Source of the DNA: Thaumasiovibrio subtropicus
Lineage (GTDB): Bacteria > Pseudomonadota > Gammaproteobacteria > Enterobacterales > Vibrionaceae
Length of the DNA: 64,000 nt
NCBI RefSeq assembly: GCF_019703835.1
Contig: NZ_AP023054.1
Location: forward strand, 2,293,580-2,357,579
Reading direction: 5' to 3'
Shown here: one piece after another, positions 17,869-26,419 of the stretch
Position numbering within the stretch: the first letter of the stretch is position 1
How the letters are laid out: each line of letters begins with the position of its first letter
Made by a program: the position numbers and the translations under genes
The notes under the pieces: generated by a model
Database searches by the model: none
Seen by the model: only the letters and a program-made list of their open reading frames with translations
Told to the model about the DNA's origin: nothing

Positions 17869-18516
17869 CTAATACCCCCCTGCTCTCATTGCCCGTTCAA
17901 AATAGATATCACTAGACGACTCTTGAGTGGGAATAGGCAACATCTCCATGGTCGCTTGCAAACGGACGGCAGGCTCTGTTGCCCACGAGACAGTCAAGCT
18001 TTCTTGCAGTTGAGGGTGCCAAGCCGTGATATCAGCCTGATCAACACCATCTGGCACAGCTAAGGTAACTTCTCCGTTTTTATCTGTCTGAGCAAACACT
18101 GGCGATGTCACCACCCGTATGTAACCACTCATCCAATCATGAATGTTGCAGCCCATCGAAACCGCACCAGCCTGCTCAAATTCGATATCTTCTTTACGTT
18201 CACCCGCTTTTAGGCGAAACGAGAACGCGGCAACATCGGAAAGGGAATATAAGTGATGGGAAATACTGTCTTCATTCTTAAACACCACATCAGCACCTTG
18301 CGGCACAGCGAGTATGTAAGGGGTAAACGCTTTGTCATACTGGCTAACAACATAGGTTTTAGGTATGGGAGAATATGCATTCAGCTGAGGCGCAACCATT
18401 TCGACAACAGCGCCCACGATCGCTTTTCCAGAAACATCCACGACAGATACAGTTACTTGTTGCGCCGATACACTAAAGCCACTCATTAAAACCGCACATA
18501 AGATCACTCTTTTCAA
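17869..18516 (-). CDS. Periplasmic cupredoxin-like protein
   Basis: About 215 residues. I choose a TTG start at 18516 because it follows GGAAGGGGG and gives a signal peptide (KRVILCAVLMSGFSVSAQQ). The longer frame to 18678 would run through the upstream terminator. The mature protein has a plastocyanin-like fold with possible copper ligands in SISHHLYS and GCNIHDWMSGYI (Cys, His). The C-terminal part looks like a small beta domain. Proteins of this type are often annotated as methylamine utilization or cupredoxin-like. It is joined stop-to-start to an EAL phosphodiesterase, suggesting a periplasmic sensory partner. Confidence 0.75.
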   Translation of the reverse strand: MKRVILCAVLMSGFSVSAQQVTVSVVDVSGKAIVGAVVEMVAPQLNAYSPIPKTYVVSQYDKAFTPYILAVPQGADVVFKNEDSISHHLYSLSDVAAFSFRLKAGERKEDIEFEQAGAVSMGCNIHDWMSGYIRVVTSPVFAQTDKNGEVTLAVPDGVDQADITAWHPQLQESLTVSWATEPAVRLQATMEMLPIPTQESSSDIYFERAMRAGGY

Positions 18517-18614
18517 GGCACACCCCCTTCCGAAATATACCTTTAAAAGATAGCAACCCCAGTCAGACTTGTTGCAAAAAGTATGTTTAAGACTGTCCCA
18601 AATGATAGAAGCAA

Positions 18615-18660
18615 CAAAAAAACCCGACAGACCAGTGGAGAGCCACTGCGCTATCGGGTT
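18615..18660 (-). terminator. Terminator after the PilZ gene
   Basis: On the minus strand AACCCGA...TCGGGTT encloses an inner CAGTGG/CCACTG stem and is followed by seven T. It lies 42 bp after the PilZ stop and upstream of the cupredoxin-like gene, which shows that the two are separate transcripts. Confidence 0.85.
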
Positions 18661-18701
18661 GTGTCTACTTGCTCTCATGCAATGAAAACAACAAGGCGAG
18701 A

Positions 18702-19442
18702 TTATTTAGTCAACGAAACCTGTTTAAAGATCAACTTAGAGCCGTTGTAAATCAGTTTCGCCAGCAGCTTTTTAGCATCTTGAACCCCTTGTTCATCAAA
18801 CTCGACACCGATATAAAAATTGGATGTTCTGCGGCTGATGCTGCGGACAAAGCCCGTCAAGGTATACACCATATCAAGCTCCTTGTGAGGCACCTCAATT
18901 TCGACCGTTTGATTCAGTTCAAACTGGCCTTCCAAAATGCCTAAACGAAAGCAGCACCCATGCTGTGATAAATCATGGATATTAATCAAAAGCGGGCGAT
19001 TGTTGCAGTTAACAGCAGCCTTCAGATCAACCTCATATCTAGGTTCCGTACGCAATTGACGGATACTGGCTTTTTGCGGCATGTAAAGGGAGATGATTTC
19101 CATCGGTTCATGGATTACATCCATGATTTGGGTCGAAAACTGAATTAGCGCCCCTTCCCCTTTCTGCGATTCCGTTTTAACGCTTACCCTGAAACCTTCA
19201 TTAAAGAACAACTTTTTCTCGGTCGCACTTAGCTCCTGCGGAAAGGCCAACAAGATATAGCTTTCCAAATCTGTCCCTAAGTACATGGTTTCACATCGGA
19301 ATCGACTGCCAAGTGCGTTGGTAATATGCAACACAAATTCAGCACCACAAGACAATATTGGCATCGCCTCTGTGCCGCGTATCTCTCGCTCCCTATCCTG
19401 AGTTAATCGTGAGAACACCGATTTATTTTTATCTAAGCCCAA
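18702..19442 (-). CDS. PilZ-domain c-di-GMP receptor
   Basis: A 246-residue cytoplasmic protein. The C-terminal PilZ domain (about 130-235) carries both c-di-GMP binding motifs: RxxxR in RTEPRYEV and DxSxxG in HDLSQHGC. The N-terminal part (about 25-125, GAEFVLHITNALGSRFRCETMYLG) resembles the PilZN/YcgR-like brake domain. The start codon is TTG with AAAGG 7 bases upstream; an internal ATG at residue 27 is the alternative. It lies next to, but is not co-transcribed with, the EAL phosphodiesterase gene. Confidence 0.88.
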   Translation of the reverse strand: MGLDKNKSVFSRLTQDREREIRGTEAMPILSCGAEFVLHITNALGSRFRCETMYLGTDLESYILLAFPQELSATEKKLFFNEGFRVSVKTESQKGEGALIQFSTQIMDVIHEPMEIISLYMPQKASIRQLRTEPRYEVDLKAAVNCNNRPLLINIHDLSQHGCCFRLGILEGQFELNQTVEIEVPHKELDMVYTLTGFVRSISRRTSNFYIGVEFDEQGVQDAKKLLAKLIYNGSKLIFKQVSLTK

Positions 19443-19722
19443 ACCTATACCTTTACCAACTACTTCTATATCCCAATCATCCTAAAGACTAGGAAGTAAA
19501 GGGAATATGACTACCAGGCAACCATAAATCAAGGTTATGCATCCGCATTCTTGATATCACGCAACTCAATAGGAGTATAAACAACCAAACACCAAACTGG
19601 GTTGGTGGATCTTGATGAATTTACAACCAACACCTATCAGACTAAGTGTAGCTATGAAATCGGTAGGATAAGAGAAAAGAGCTAACATGTTAGATTGGAA
19701 ACACCATAGCGAGGGGAGAGTA

Positions 19723-20445
19723 CTACCTTGTTACTACCTTACCAAAGTATCGACGTTCATTTTCTAACCGGAGTTTTAGTGTCGGCCATATTTCCAATGT
19801 CATGGGTACTTCCGGTTGCTTCCCGAAGAAATCATTGAACATTAAGTTTCCTAAATTATCGTAGCCTGAATAGACGCCCAGACTAAAACTGAACTGCCGA
19901 TCTCTTTTAACGATATCGCTCTGACTAAGCACAGATTTAAAAGACACATCACCATCTACCACCGCGCCGTAAAAATCGATCGCATAATCCGCATACATGG
20001 TATAGAAAGGATGGCCTTCAGTTCCCTCCCTATAAATTTTACTCGGATTCGCCTTGGCTTCCGGGTTCATGCTAATTCTGACCGTGGTAATAAAACGATT
20101 GTAGGGGTCTTTAAGCGTGCCTACCTGTCCATCTACCCAGTCTGAACGCACATCTATTCTGTTCATTTGCACCGCAATATCTATTCCTAAATCCGGATAG
20201 ATAAATCGGTCACTTCCACTTGAACCGTAAGCTTTTTGATAACCCTCATCCTCTCCAATGTAAACATAGTCATCGCCTAATACCTCAATCCATTTATATA
20301 AAGGCTCTTTGAAGCTAAGTGGCTTACCATCAAAGGTTAGAGAGTCGCCAGAAATACTAAGCCTGACAGCGCTTTTAGCTGTACTAGGCTCTGCCGCAGA
20401 AAAACATGAGATAAAGATAACCAGCAGTAACCAACATTGCTTCAC
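19723..20445 (-). CDS. Secreted tandem-repeat protein, copy 3 of 3
   Basis: 240 residues with a signal peptide (KQCWLLLVIFISCFSAAEPS), so periplasmic or outer. The mature part begins AVRLSISGDSLTFDGKPLSFKEPLYKWIEVLG, which resembles DUF7738-type domains of unknown function (from memory, moderate certainty). GTG start overlaps the TGA of the preceding copy by four bases. It is the last copy in transcription order. It shares the YVYIGEDEGYQKAY segment with copy 1 and the C-terminal half with copy 2, a mosaic pattern. Confidence 0.72.
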   Translation of the reverse strand: MKQCWLLLVIFISCFSAAEPSTAKSAVRLSISGDSLTFDGKPLSFKEPLYKWIEVLGDDYVYIGEDEGYQKAYGSSGSDRFIYPDLGIDIAVQMNRIDVRSDWVDGQVGTLKDPYNRFITTVRISMNPEAKANPSKIYREGTEGHPFYTMYADYAIDFYGAVVDGDVSFKSVLSQSDIVKRDRQFSFSLGVYSGYDNLGNLMFNDFFGKQPEVPMTLEIWPTLKLRLENERRYFGKVVTR

Positions 20446-21149
20446 CTTGACACCACCTTGCCAAAATAACGGCGTTCATTTTCTAACCGGAGTTTTAGTG
20501 TCGGCCATATTTCCAATGTCATGGGTACTTCCGGTTGCTTCCCGAAGAAATCATTGAACATTAAGTTTCCTAAATTCTCGTAGCCTGAATAAACGCCCAG
20601 ACTAAAACTGAACTGCCGATCTCTTTTAACGATATCGCTCTGACTAAGCACAGATTTAATAGACACATCACCATCTACCACCGCGCCGTAAAAATCGATC
20701 GCATAGTCCGCATACATGGTATAGAAAGGATGGTCTTCAGTCCCCTCCTCGTATATTTTACTTGGATTCGCCTTGGCTTCCGGGTTCATGCTAATTCTGA
20801 CCGTGGTAATATAGCGATTGTAAGGGTCTTTAAGCGTGCCTACCTGTCCATCTATCCAGTCTGAACGCACATCTTTAATGTTCACTTGCACCGCAATATC
20901 TATCCCTAAATCTGGAAATATAAACCTATCAATAGAAAATGCATTGAAGGGCCTCTCTGGGCCTTGAATAAAGTCATCGCCTAATACCTCTATCCATTTA
21001 CTCAATGGCTCTTTAAAGCTAAGTGGTTTACCATCAAAGGTTAGAGAGTCGCCAGTAATGCTAAGCCTGACAGCGCTTTTAGCTGTACTAGGCTCTGCCG
21101 CAGAAAAACATGAGAGAAAGATAAGCAGCAGTAACCAACAATGCTTCAC
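20442..21149 (-). CDS. Secreted tandem-repeat protein, copy 2 of 3
   Basis: 235 residues with a signal peptide and overall sequence nearly identical to the flanking copies. It differs in one segment: FIQGPERPFNAFSIDRFIFP replaces the longer YVYIGEDEGYQKAY...RFIYP of the other two. The C-terminal half (LMFNDFFGKQPEVPMTLEIWP) matches copy 3. GTG start overlaps the upstream TGA by four bases, so all three are translated as a coupled unit. Function unknown. Confidence 0.72.
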   Translation of the reverse strand: MKHCWLLLLIFLSCFSAAEPSTAKSAVRLSITGDSLTFDGKPLSFKEPLSKWIEVLGDDFIQGPERPFNAFSIDRFIFPDLGIDIAVQVNIKDVRSDWIDGQVGTLKDPYNRYITTVRISMNPEAKANPSKIYEEGTEDHPFYTMYADYAIDFYGAVVDGDVSIKSVLSQSDIVKRDRQFSFSLGVYSGYENLGNLMFNDFFGKQPEVPMTLEIWPTLKLRLENERRYFGKVVSR

Positions 21150-21868
21150 CTTGATACCACCTTGCCAAAGTATCGACGTTCATTTTCTAACCGGAGTTTT
21201 AGTGTCGGCCATATTGCCAGTCTCATGGGTATTTCCGGCTTCTCCCCGTAGAAGTCATTGAACATTAAGCTTCCTAAATTCTCGTAGCCTGAATAGACGC
21301 CCAGAGTAAAACTGAATTTCCGATTTCTTTTAACGATATCGCTCTGACTAAGCACAGATTTAATAGACACATCACCATCCACCACCGCACCGTAAAAATC
21401 GATCGCATAATCCACATACATGGTATAGAAAGGATGGCCTTCAGTCCCCTCCCTATAAATTTTACTCGGATTCGCCTTGGCTTTTGGGTTCATGCTAATT
21501 CTGACCGTGGTAATAAAACGATTGTAGGGATCTTTAAGCGTGCCTACCTGTCCATCTACCCAGTCTGAACGCACATCTTTAATGTTCACTTGGATAGCAA
21601 TATCTATCCCTAAATCCGGATAGATAAATCGCTCACTTCCACTTAAATCGTAAGCTTTTTGATAACCCTCATCCTCACCGATGTAAACATAGTCATCGCC
21701 TAATACCTCAATCCATTTATATAAAGGCTCTTTGAAGCTAAGTGGCTTACCATCAAAGGCTAGAGAGTCGCCAGAAATACTAAGCCTGACAGCACTTTTA
21801 GCTATACTAGGCTCTGCCACAAAAAAGCATGAGAGAAAGATAAGCAGCAGTAGCCAACAGTGCTTCAC
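21146..21868 (-). CDS. Secreted tandem-repeat protein, copy 1 of 3
   Basis: 240 residues, first gene of the array, with a signal peptide (KHCWLLLLIFLSCFFVAEPS) and GTG start. The variable segment is like copy 3. The C-terminus differs from both others (LMFNDFYGEKPEIPMRLAIWP), which suggests it is the oldest or least converted copy. Periplasmic tandem paralogs in coupled arrays are typical of amplified immunity or binding proteins. No effector gene is adjacent, so that role is only a possibility. Confidence 0.72.
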   Translation of the reverse strand: MKHCWLLLLIFLSCFFVAEPSIAKSAVRLSISGDSLAFDGKPLSFKEPLYKWIEVLGDDYVYIGEDEGYQKAYDLSGSERFIYPDLGIDIAIQVNIKDVRSDWVDGQVGTLKDPYNRFITTVRISMNPKAKANPSKIYREGTEGHPFYTMYVDYAIDFYGAVVDGDVSIKSVLSQSDIVKRNRKFSFTLGVYSGYENLGSLMFNDFYGEKPEIPMRLAIWPTLKLRLENERRYFGKVVSR

Positions 21869-22190
21869 CTTCTTGTATCCCCATTAAATAAGCGGATAGA
21901 GCGATTTAAATTGACTTCCCTCACACGCCTTTCCCTCTTCTACTCACCTATTTAGGTATTGATTATGAAGGAAAATAAACGACACTGGATTTATCGGTTT
22001 CGCGTTAAATTACAAAGCCTCGGGGAACCCCTCATTAGGCTTGAGGGGTTAATGCGCTAATTGCAGATACGATGGAGGTGCTTCAAAGAAATGACACAGA
22101 AGTTCAAGCATCAATAGTGAGGTTGAGAAACAAAGCCTCATGGCATGCCACCAATACCTCTCAAGCGCGACACTCACTCGCATCAAGAGC
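21869..22190. other. Intergenic region upstream of the tandem array
   Basis: About 320 bp that should hold the array promoter. A hairpin, AACCCCTC...GAGGGGTT, lies at about 22034-22057 without a T run. A 31-codon plus frame at 21965 has no ribosome site and is not called. Confidence 0.4.
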
Positions 22191-22679
22191 TTAGTAATCC
22201 TCTATATGAAGACACATATATACCGAGCCTGAACCATAGTGGATAGGCGCGACGGCTGTCGGAACGGATTCAAACCCTTGTTTTTGCCAAAACGCCTTGC
22301 TGATGTCAGACGCCACCAGCGAGAGCGTGCGATAGCCTTGCTCTTTTGCGACATCTCTGAGGACAGACAATAAACGTGTCGCAATGCCTTCAAGACGGTT
22401 ATCTCGTTCAACAACCAGATCATGAAGCAACAGGTTTGAGCAACGGAACGGCTCCGCTTCAGGTTTTACAAGACTCGGATATTGATTAATCGGGTATGAG
22501 AAGGCGATCAGATAAGCCACGACGCTATCTTTCTTTTCAGCGACAAAACTGACGTTTTGACCCACCGAGACTTTAGATCTCAGTACCGCTTCACTTTCAG
22601 GATCTAAGTGATAATAAGCCTGATGCTGTAAGGCCATGATCGAAGACCAATCGGGCACAGCAATATTTCGAATGTACAT
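22191..22679 (-). CDS. GNAT-family N-acetyltransferase
   Basis: About 162 residues with the GNAT fold: the acetyl-CoA binding region is LLHDLVVERDNRLEGIATRLLSVLRDVAKEQGY, a variant of the Q/RxxGxG/A loop, followed by the LSLVASD strand and AFWQKQGFE. The ATG at 22679 has GGAG 6 bases upstream and is preferred over the TTG two codons earlier. The substrate cannot be told from sequence. It stands alone. Confidence 0.85.
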   Translation of the reverse strand: MYIRNIAVPDWSSIMALQHQAYYHLDPESEAVLRSKVSVGQNVSFVAEKKDSVVAYLIAFSYPINQYPSLVKPEAEPFRCSNLLLHDLVVERDNRLEGIATRLLSVLRDVAKEQGYRTLSLVASDISKAFWQKQGFESVPTAVAPIHYGSGSVYMCLHIEDY

Positions 22680-23130
22680 GTCCAACTCCGCTACAACATA
22701 CTGCGATGTGTTTCTTCAAGCGATTATAAATAAAGAAGAAACAGAACAAACCAATGGCGCTGAATACCTTATACTCAAACTACCTAGCAGCTTCAGCCTC
22801 GCGAACTGAAAAAGCACAGGGCTCTGAGATAAAGATAGTGTTCCCACCTTCAAGCCGCACTATCAAGCCAGTACATATTTAACAAATTCTTATCATTGAA
22901 GCACTCAACAATGCGGATTCCTACAAGCAAGATTTACGCTTTGCTAAGCTCGTCCTTCAAACCCGAGATTTTTCGACAGATGCGACAGGAAACGTAGATA
23001 TACCGACACACTCACCCCTCGATTTATTCTGTCTATCGCATTCACAATTCTTTGCATTATTTCTCAGACACAAGTAAGTTGCTGTGTATCAGTCGCCTCG
23101 TCAGCGACTTAGCGATACACGGAGAGAAAA
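22680..23130. other. Intergenic region with a degenerate dispersed repeat
   Basis: About 450 bp. ATACTCAAACTACCTAGCAG at about 22771 resembles the end of the repeat found at 63016-63170 but is not complete. The aldo/keto reductase promoter lies near 23000-23110. GGAGAG precedes its ATG. Confidence 0.35.
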
Positions 23131-24036
23131 ATGAAAAAGATTGACATGGCAGACGATGGCTTACAGTTTTCACCACTGATTCAAGGCTATTGGCGTCAAA
23201 TGGCTTGGAATATGTCACCGCAAGCCTTGCTAACTTTCATTGAGCAGCACCTAGAGTTAGGGATCACCACTGTCGATCACGCCGACATTTATGGTGATCA
23301 CCAATGCGAAGCAGCCTTTGGAAAAGCGCTTGCGCTATCGCCTTCATTGCGTGATCAACTAGAGATTGTGACCAAAGCAGATATTCGCATCCCTTCTTCA
23401 CCAATTGGTCAAGTCCGTACCGCGCACTACGATACTTCCGCAGCACATCTTCGTGAGTCAGTTGAAAACTCTCTGAAGCATTTTCACACTGACCACCTTG
23501 ATGTACTGCTGATTCATCGTCCTGATTTTCTCATGAATGCCGATGAAGTCGCTCGCGAGTTTGAGTCGCTCAAGCAATCTGGCAAGGTGCGCCATTTTGG
23601 TGTGTCCAACTTCACGCCAAGTCAATTCGAACTGCTACAGTCGCGATTAGATGATGCGTTGATCACCAACCAAGTCGAGTTCAACCCTGTGAATATGGGC
23701 GTGCTAGAAGATGGGACTTTTGACCAATTACAGATGCACCGCGTTAAGCCGATGATCTGGTCATGTCTCGCTGGTGGTGCAATTTTCGCCAAAGAGACAG
23801 CGCAAACACAGCGACTGTATGACACCCTAGCGACGATTGGTGAGGAACTGGGTGGCGTCGGTATCGATCAAGTCATCTTTGCTTGGATTCTAAAAATGCC
23901 AGTGAATCCATTACCGATTCTCGGCACAAGCAACATCGAACGCGTAAAGGATGCCGTTAACGCGCTGTCACTCACCTTAACCCATGAACAGTGGTATCGA
24001 ATCTGGGTAGCGTCAAAAGGTCATGGCGTGCCATAA
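23131..24036 (+). CDS. Aldo/keto reductase
   Basis: This 301-residue NADPH-dependent TIM-barrel oxidoreductase resembles the YdhF group. The catalytic tetrad is visible: Asp in TTVDHADIYG, with Tyr of the same stretch, Lys in IVTKADI and His in LLIHRPD. The C-terminal cofactor loop reads LPILGTSNIERVKDAV. GGAGAG precedes the ATG. The physiological substrate is unknown, and the neighbours (GNAT, K+ channel) give no clue. Confidence 0.92.
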   Translation: MKKIDMADDGLQFSPLIQGYWRQMAWNMSPQALLTFIEQHLELGITTVDHADIYGDHQCEAAFGKALALSPSLRDQLEIVTKADIRIPSSPIGQVRTAHYDTSAAHLRESVENSLKHFHTDHLDVLLIHRPDFLMNADEVAREFESLKQSGKVRHFGVSNFTPSQFELLQSRLDDALITNQVEFNPVNMGVLEDGTFDQLQMHRVKPMIWSCLAGGAIFAKETAQTQRLYDTLATIGEELGGVGIDQVIFAWILKMPVNPLPILGTSNIERVKDAVNALSLTLTHEQWYRIWVASKGHGVP

Positions 24037-24180
24037 GGTCCATTCCTTGTCGTTAATTGGATTAGGTTACGATCAACTCGGGGCGAATCTGGTGTTGATC
24101 TTCTAGAAACCCAACTGTCAAACTTGCGTCAAATAGGCAGTTGGGTGTAAAACCTATCCCAGATTCACGATGAGGTACTA

Positions 24181-25074
24181 TTGTTCACAATGCATATCCG
24201 CGACAAATTCAATCAATTACTGCAAAACCAAGCACTCAAGCACAAACTCTATGTCATCATATTTGGCACCCACACGAAAGCTGGGCGTCGCTTTGATCTC
24301 GTGTTGATTATTGCAATCATTGTGTCTTTGGGGTTAATGTTCTTTGATTCTACGCTTCCTTACAACAGCGCCCTTTCAGCGAAACTGCGCTATATAGAGC
24401 TGCTTTTTGCACTGCTATTTACCGCAGAATACATTGTTCGCCTCTACTGCTCCCCTCATCCGAAAGCCTATGCAAAAAGCTTTTACGGTGTGATTGATCT
24501 CCTGGCGATCTTGCCGACCTATATCGCCCTCCTCTTCCCGCCAGCGTCTTTTATGGCAGCGATCAGGCTACTTCGCGTCATGCGCATTTTCCGCATTCTT
24601 AAACTTGTTCGATATCTACAAGATTCGAATATATTGATGCGTTCACTCTTGATGTCACGCCGGAAGATTTTCATCTTCTTTTCGACAGTTGCGATTCTTG
24701 TCACTATTTTCGGCGCCCTGATCTATGCGATTGAGGGGCCACATAACGGCTTCACTAGTATCCCACAAAGCATATACTGGGCAATTGTCACCATTACGAC
24801 TGTCGGTTATGGCGATATTGTGCCGCAAACTGCTCTAGGCAAGGCTGTTGCATCCCTTACCATGCTACTGGGTTACTCAATATTGGCGGTGCCAACAGGT
24901 ATCATCACCGCGGAACTCAATAATGAGATGTCCGCCCACCGCAATCTCGTCAAATGCCCCAATTGCTCGCGCAATGGCCATGAAGCTGATGCACTTTACT
25001 GCAAGCACTGTGGCAGTGAACTGGCGACCCCAAGCGAACGCGTTATCCCCATCGACGATGAGGAGTCCAAATAG
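24181..25074 (+). CDS. Voltage-gated potassium channel with C-terminal zinc ribbon
   Basis: A 297-residue six-helix channel. S1-S3 lie at about 30-125. The S4 voltage sensor is arginine-rich (IRLLRVMRIFRILKLVRYL). Then comes the pore with selectivity filter TTVGYGDIVP and S6 (SLTMLLGYSILAVPTGIITAEL). The cytoplasmic tail carries a four-Cys zinc ribbon (CPNC...CKHC), which may tune gating. The start is uncertain: TTG at 24181 has GAGG 5 bases upstream, and an ATG lies three codons later at 24190. Confidence 0.93.
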   Translation: MFTMHIRDKFNQLLQNQALKHKLYVIIFGTHTKAGRRFDLVLIIAIIVSLGLMFFDSTLPYNSALSAKLRYIELLFALLFTAEYIVRLYCSPHPKAYAKSFYGVIDLLAILPTYIALLFPPASFMAAIRLLRVMRIFRILKLVRYLQDSNILMRSLLMSRRKIFIFFSTVAILVTIFGALIYAIEGPHNGFTSIPQSIYWAIVTITTVGYGDIVPQTALGKAVASLTMLLGYSILAVPTGIITAELNNEMSAHRNLVKCPNCSRNGHEADALYCKHCGSELATPSERVIPIDDEESK

Positions 25075-25115
25075 ATCAAGCCTACGCTGAGGTGGCGCTT
25101 GTTACGTTCATAAAA

Positions 25116-25142
25116 AACGGGACGCAAATGCGTCCCGTTATT
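25116..25142. terminator. Bidirectional terminator
   Basis: AACGGGACGC and GCGTCCCGTT pair around AAAT. An A run before gives a T run for the minus strand. It lies between the convergent K+ channel and glutaredoxin genes. Confidence 0.85.
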
Positions 25143-25168
25143 CGTCTTTTGACATCGCAATAGGCAAA

Positions 25169-25462
25169 TTAGAGTTCAAAGTCGCTAAAGCTATCGTCTT
25201 CAATCTCTTCACGATCAAGCTTCGCGACCAAATCGTCGTGGCCACCAATGTATTGACCATCAAGAATAATTTGCGGCACCGTATTAACGGTGACACGCGC
25301 CACTTCTTCGATGAAAGTGATCATTGCCTCTTTCTCTAAATCTTGTCCCAGTACAAGCGTGGTGTACTCTGTGCCACGCGCATCCAAAATGGCTTTCGCT
25401 TTAACACAGTAAGGGCAGTTAGGTTGGGTGATCACTAAATTATTATATTGATGTAATGACAT
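25169..25462 (-). CDS. Glutaredoxin (CPYC type)
   Basis: This 97-residue thioredoxin-fold protein has the dithiol active site CPYC in ITQPNCPYCVKAKAILD. It has the cis-proline region NTVPQIILDGQYIGGHDDL, which binds glutathione. The C-terminal tail is very acidic (EEIEDDSFSDFEL). It reduces disulfides such as that of ribonucleotide reductase using glutathione. It is monocistronic, with the neighbouring AlkB-like gene upstream on the same strand after a 134-bp gap. Confidence 0.93.
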   Translation of the reverse strand: MSLHQYNNLVITQPNCPYCVKAKAILDARGTEYTTLVLGQDLEKEAMITFIEEVARVTVNTVPQIILDGQYIGGHDDLVAKLDREEIEDDSFSDFEL

Positions 25463-25596
25463 TGACTTCTCATTGAATCGCTAACGGTTAATTGCCTCAA
25501 GTGTACTGCTGCCGAGTGGGATTTCAACCATCACTTTCCACTTCCCTCACCAACACAATGCAAAACTTGCCCTGCTTCTCCCCACCAGATTTTCTT

Positions 25597-26172
25597 CTAT
25601 AAATCGACGATATAACGAAAAGTTAAATTAATCCGAGGCTTATCAATCTTGCGCATTTTAGGTAGCGCATGTTCCCACTCTGTCTGGGTATCACCTTGCA
25701 TGATTAATAAGCTGCCATGCGGCAAAAAAAACTCGACCTTTTCTGTCTTATCACGACGTCTAAACACAAACTTTCTCTCTGCACCCAAGCTCACGGAAGC
25801 GATCACTGGCTGATGTCCGAGCGCCTTTTCATTGTCTCGGTGATATCCCATGTAATCCATTCCATCGCGATACAGGTTAATAAGCACACTATTTATAGGT
25901 ATATTGTATGTCTCTTCTATGCGCGTTTTTATATCCATCAATGCCGGATGCCAAGGCTCTGGCGTCATCTCCAATCCTGAATAGGTATATTTTTTATCTC
26001 CCATCCATGCTTGTAATCTAGGTTGAAGCACTGATTTTCCAAACATTTTTATACTTAAATGCTGCCATTCGATCTCATTCTGAAATTTCGCAAATAGCGA
26101 GTCCGCCAGTTCTTGCGCCAAGAAATGCTGATCAAATTCAACATTCAGTCCTTCAGACTTTTTTTGAGTCAA
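25597..26172 (-). CDS. AlkB-like 2-oxoglutarate-Fe(II) dioxygenase
   Basis: This 191-residue member of the AlkB family oxidatively removes alkyl lesions from nucleic-acid bases. Iron ligands are visible as HxD in MGYHRDNEKAL and the distal His in WEHALPK; the 2OG-binding Arg pair is in KPRINLTFRYI. SLGAERKFVFRRR and PHGSLLIMQGDTQTEW are typical of the ALKBH2/3-like branch. The start is TTG with AGGAG 7 bases upstream. The next gene on this strand is glutaredoxin. Confidence 0.92.
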   Translation of the reverse strand: MTQKKSEGLNVEFDQHFLAQELADSLFAKFQNEIEWQHLSIKMFGKSVLQPRLQAWMGDKKYTYSGLEMTPEPWHPALMDIKTRIEETYNIPINSVLINLYRDGMDYMGYHRDNEKALGHQPVIASVSLGAERKFVFRRRDKTEKVEFFLPHGSLLIMQGDTQTEWEHALPKMRKIDKPRINLTFRYIVDL

Positions 26173-26419
26173 TTTTAAACTCCTAACCCTTTGAGTAAGT
26201 GATAAAAGTAACAGTCAGTATTGAGTGAAAAATTAGTTGTTGAGGCAAAAAGTTATGCAACAAACTTATAGTTTTCACATTTTCTATGCATCTGAGATCG
26301 AAAATTAAGACAAAACAAAGGTAATTATTTGGTTCTGCCCTAGAGTTAATTCGCGAAACGCAGCAAGGCGCCTGTTGCGATTTCAGTTTATGTCAGATGA
26401 ATTTTAAGGATGATAAGGT

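Noticed and set aside
18517..18678. 54-codon N-terminal extension of the cupredoxin-like gene
   Set aside because: It would run through the PilZ gene terminator, while the TTG at 18516 has a strong ribosome site and gives a signal peptide.
21965..22060. 31-codon plus-strand frame ending in a hairpin
   Set aside because: No ribosome site; it cannot be told apart from chance.
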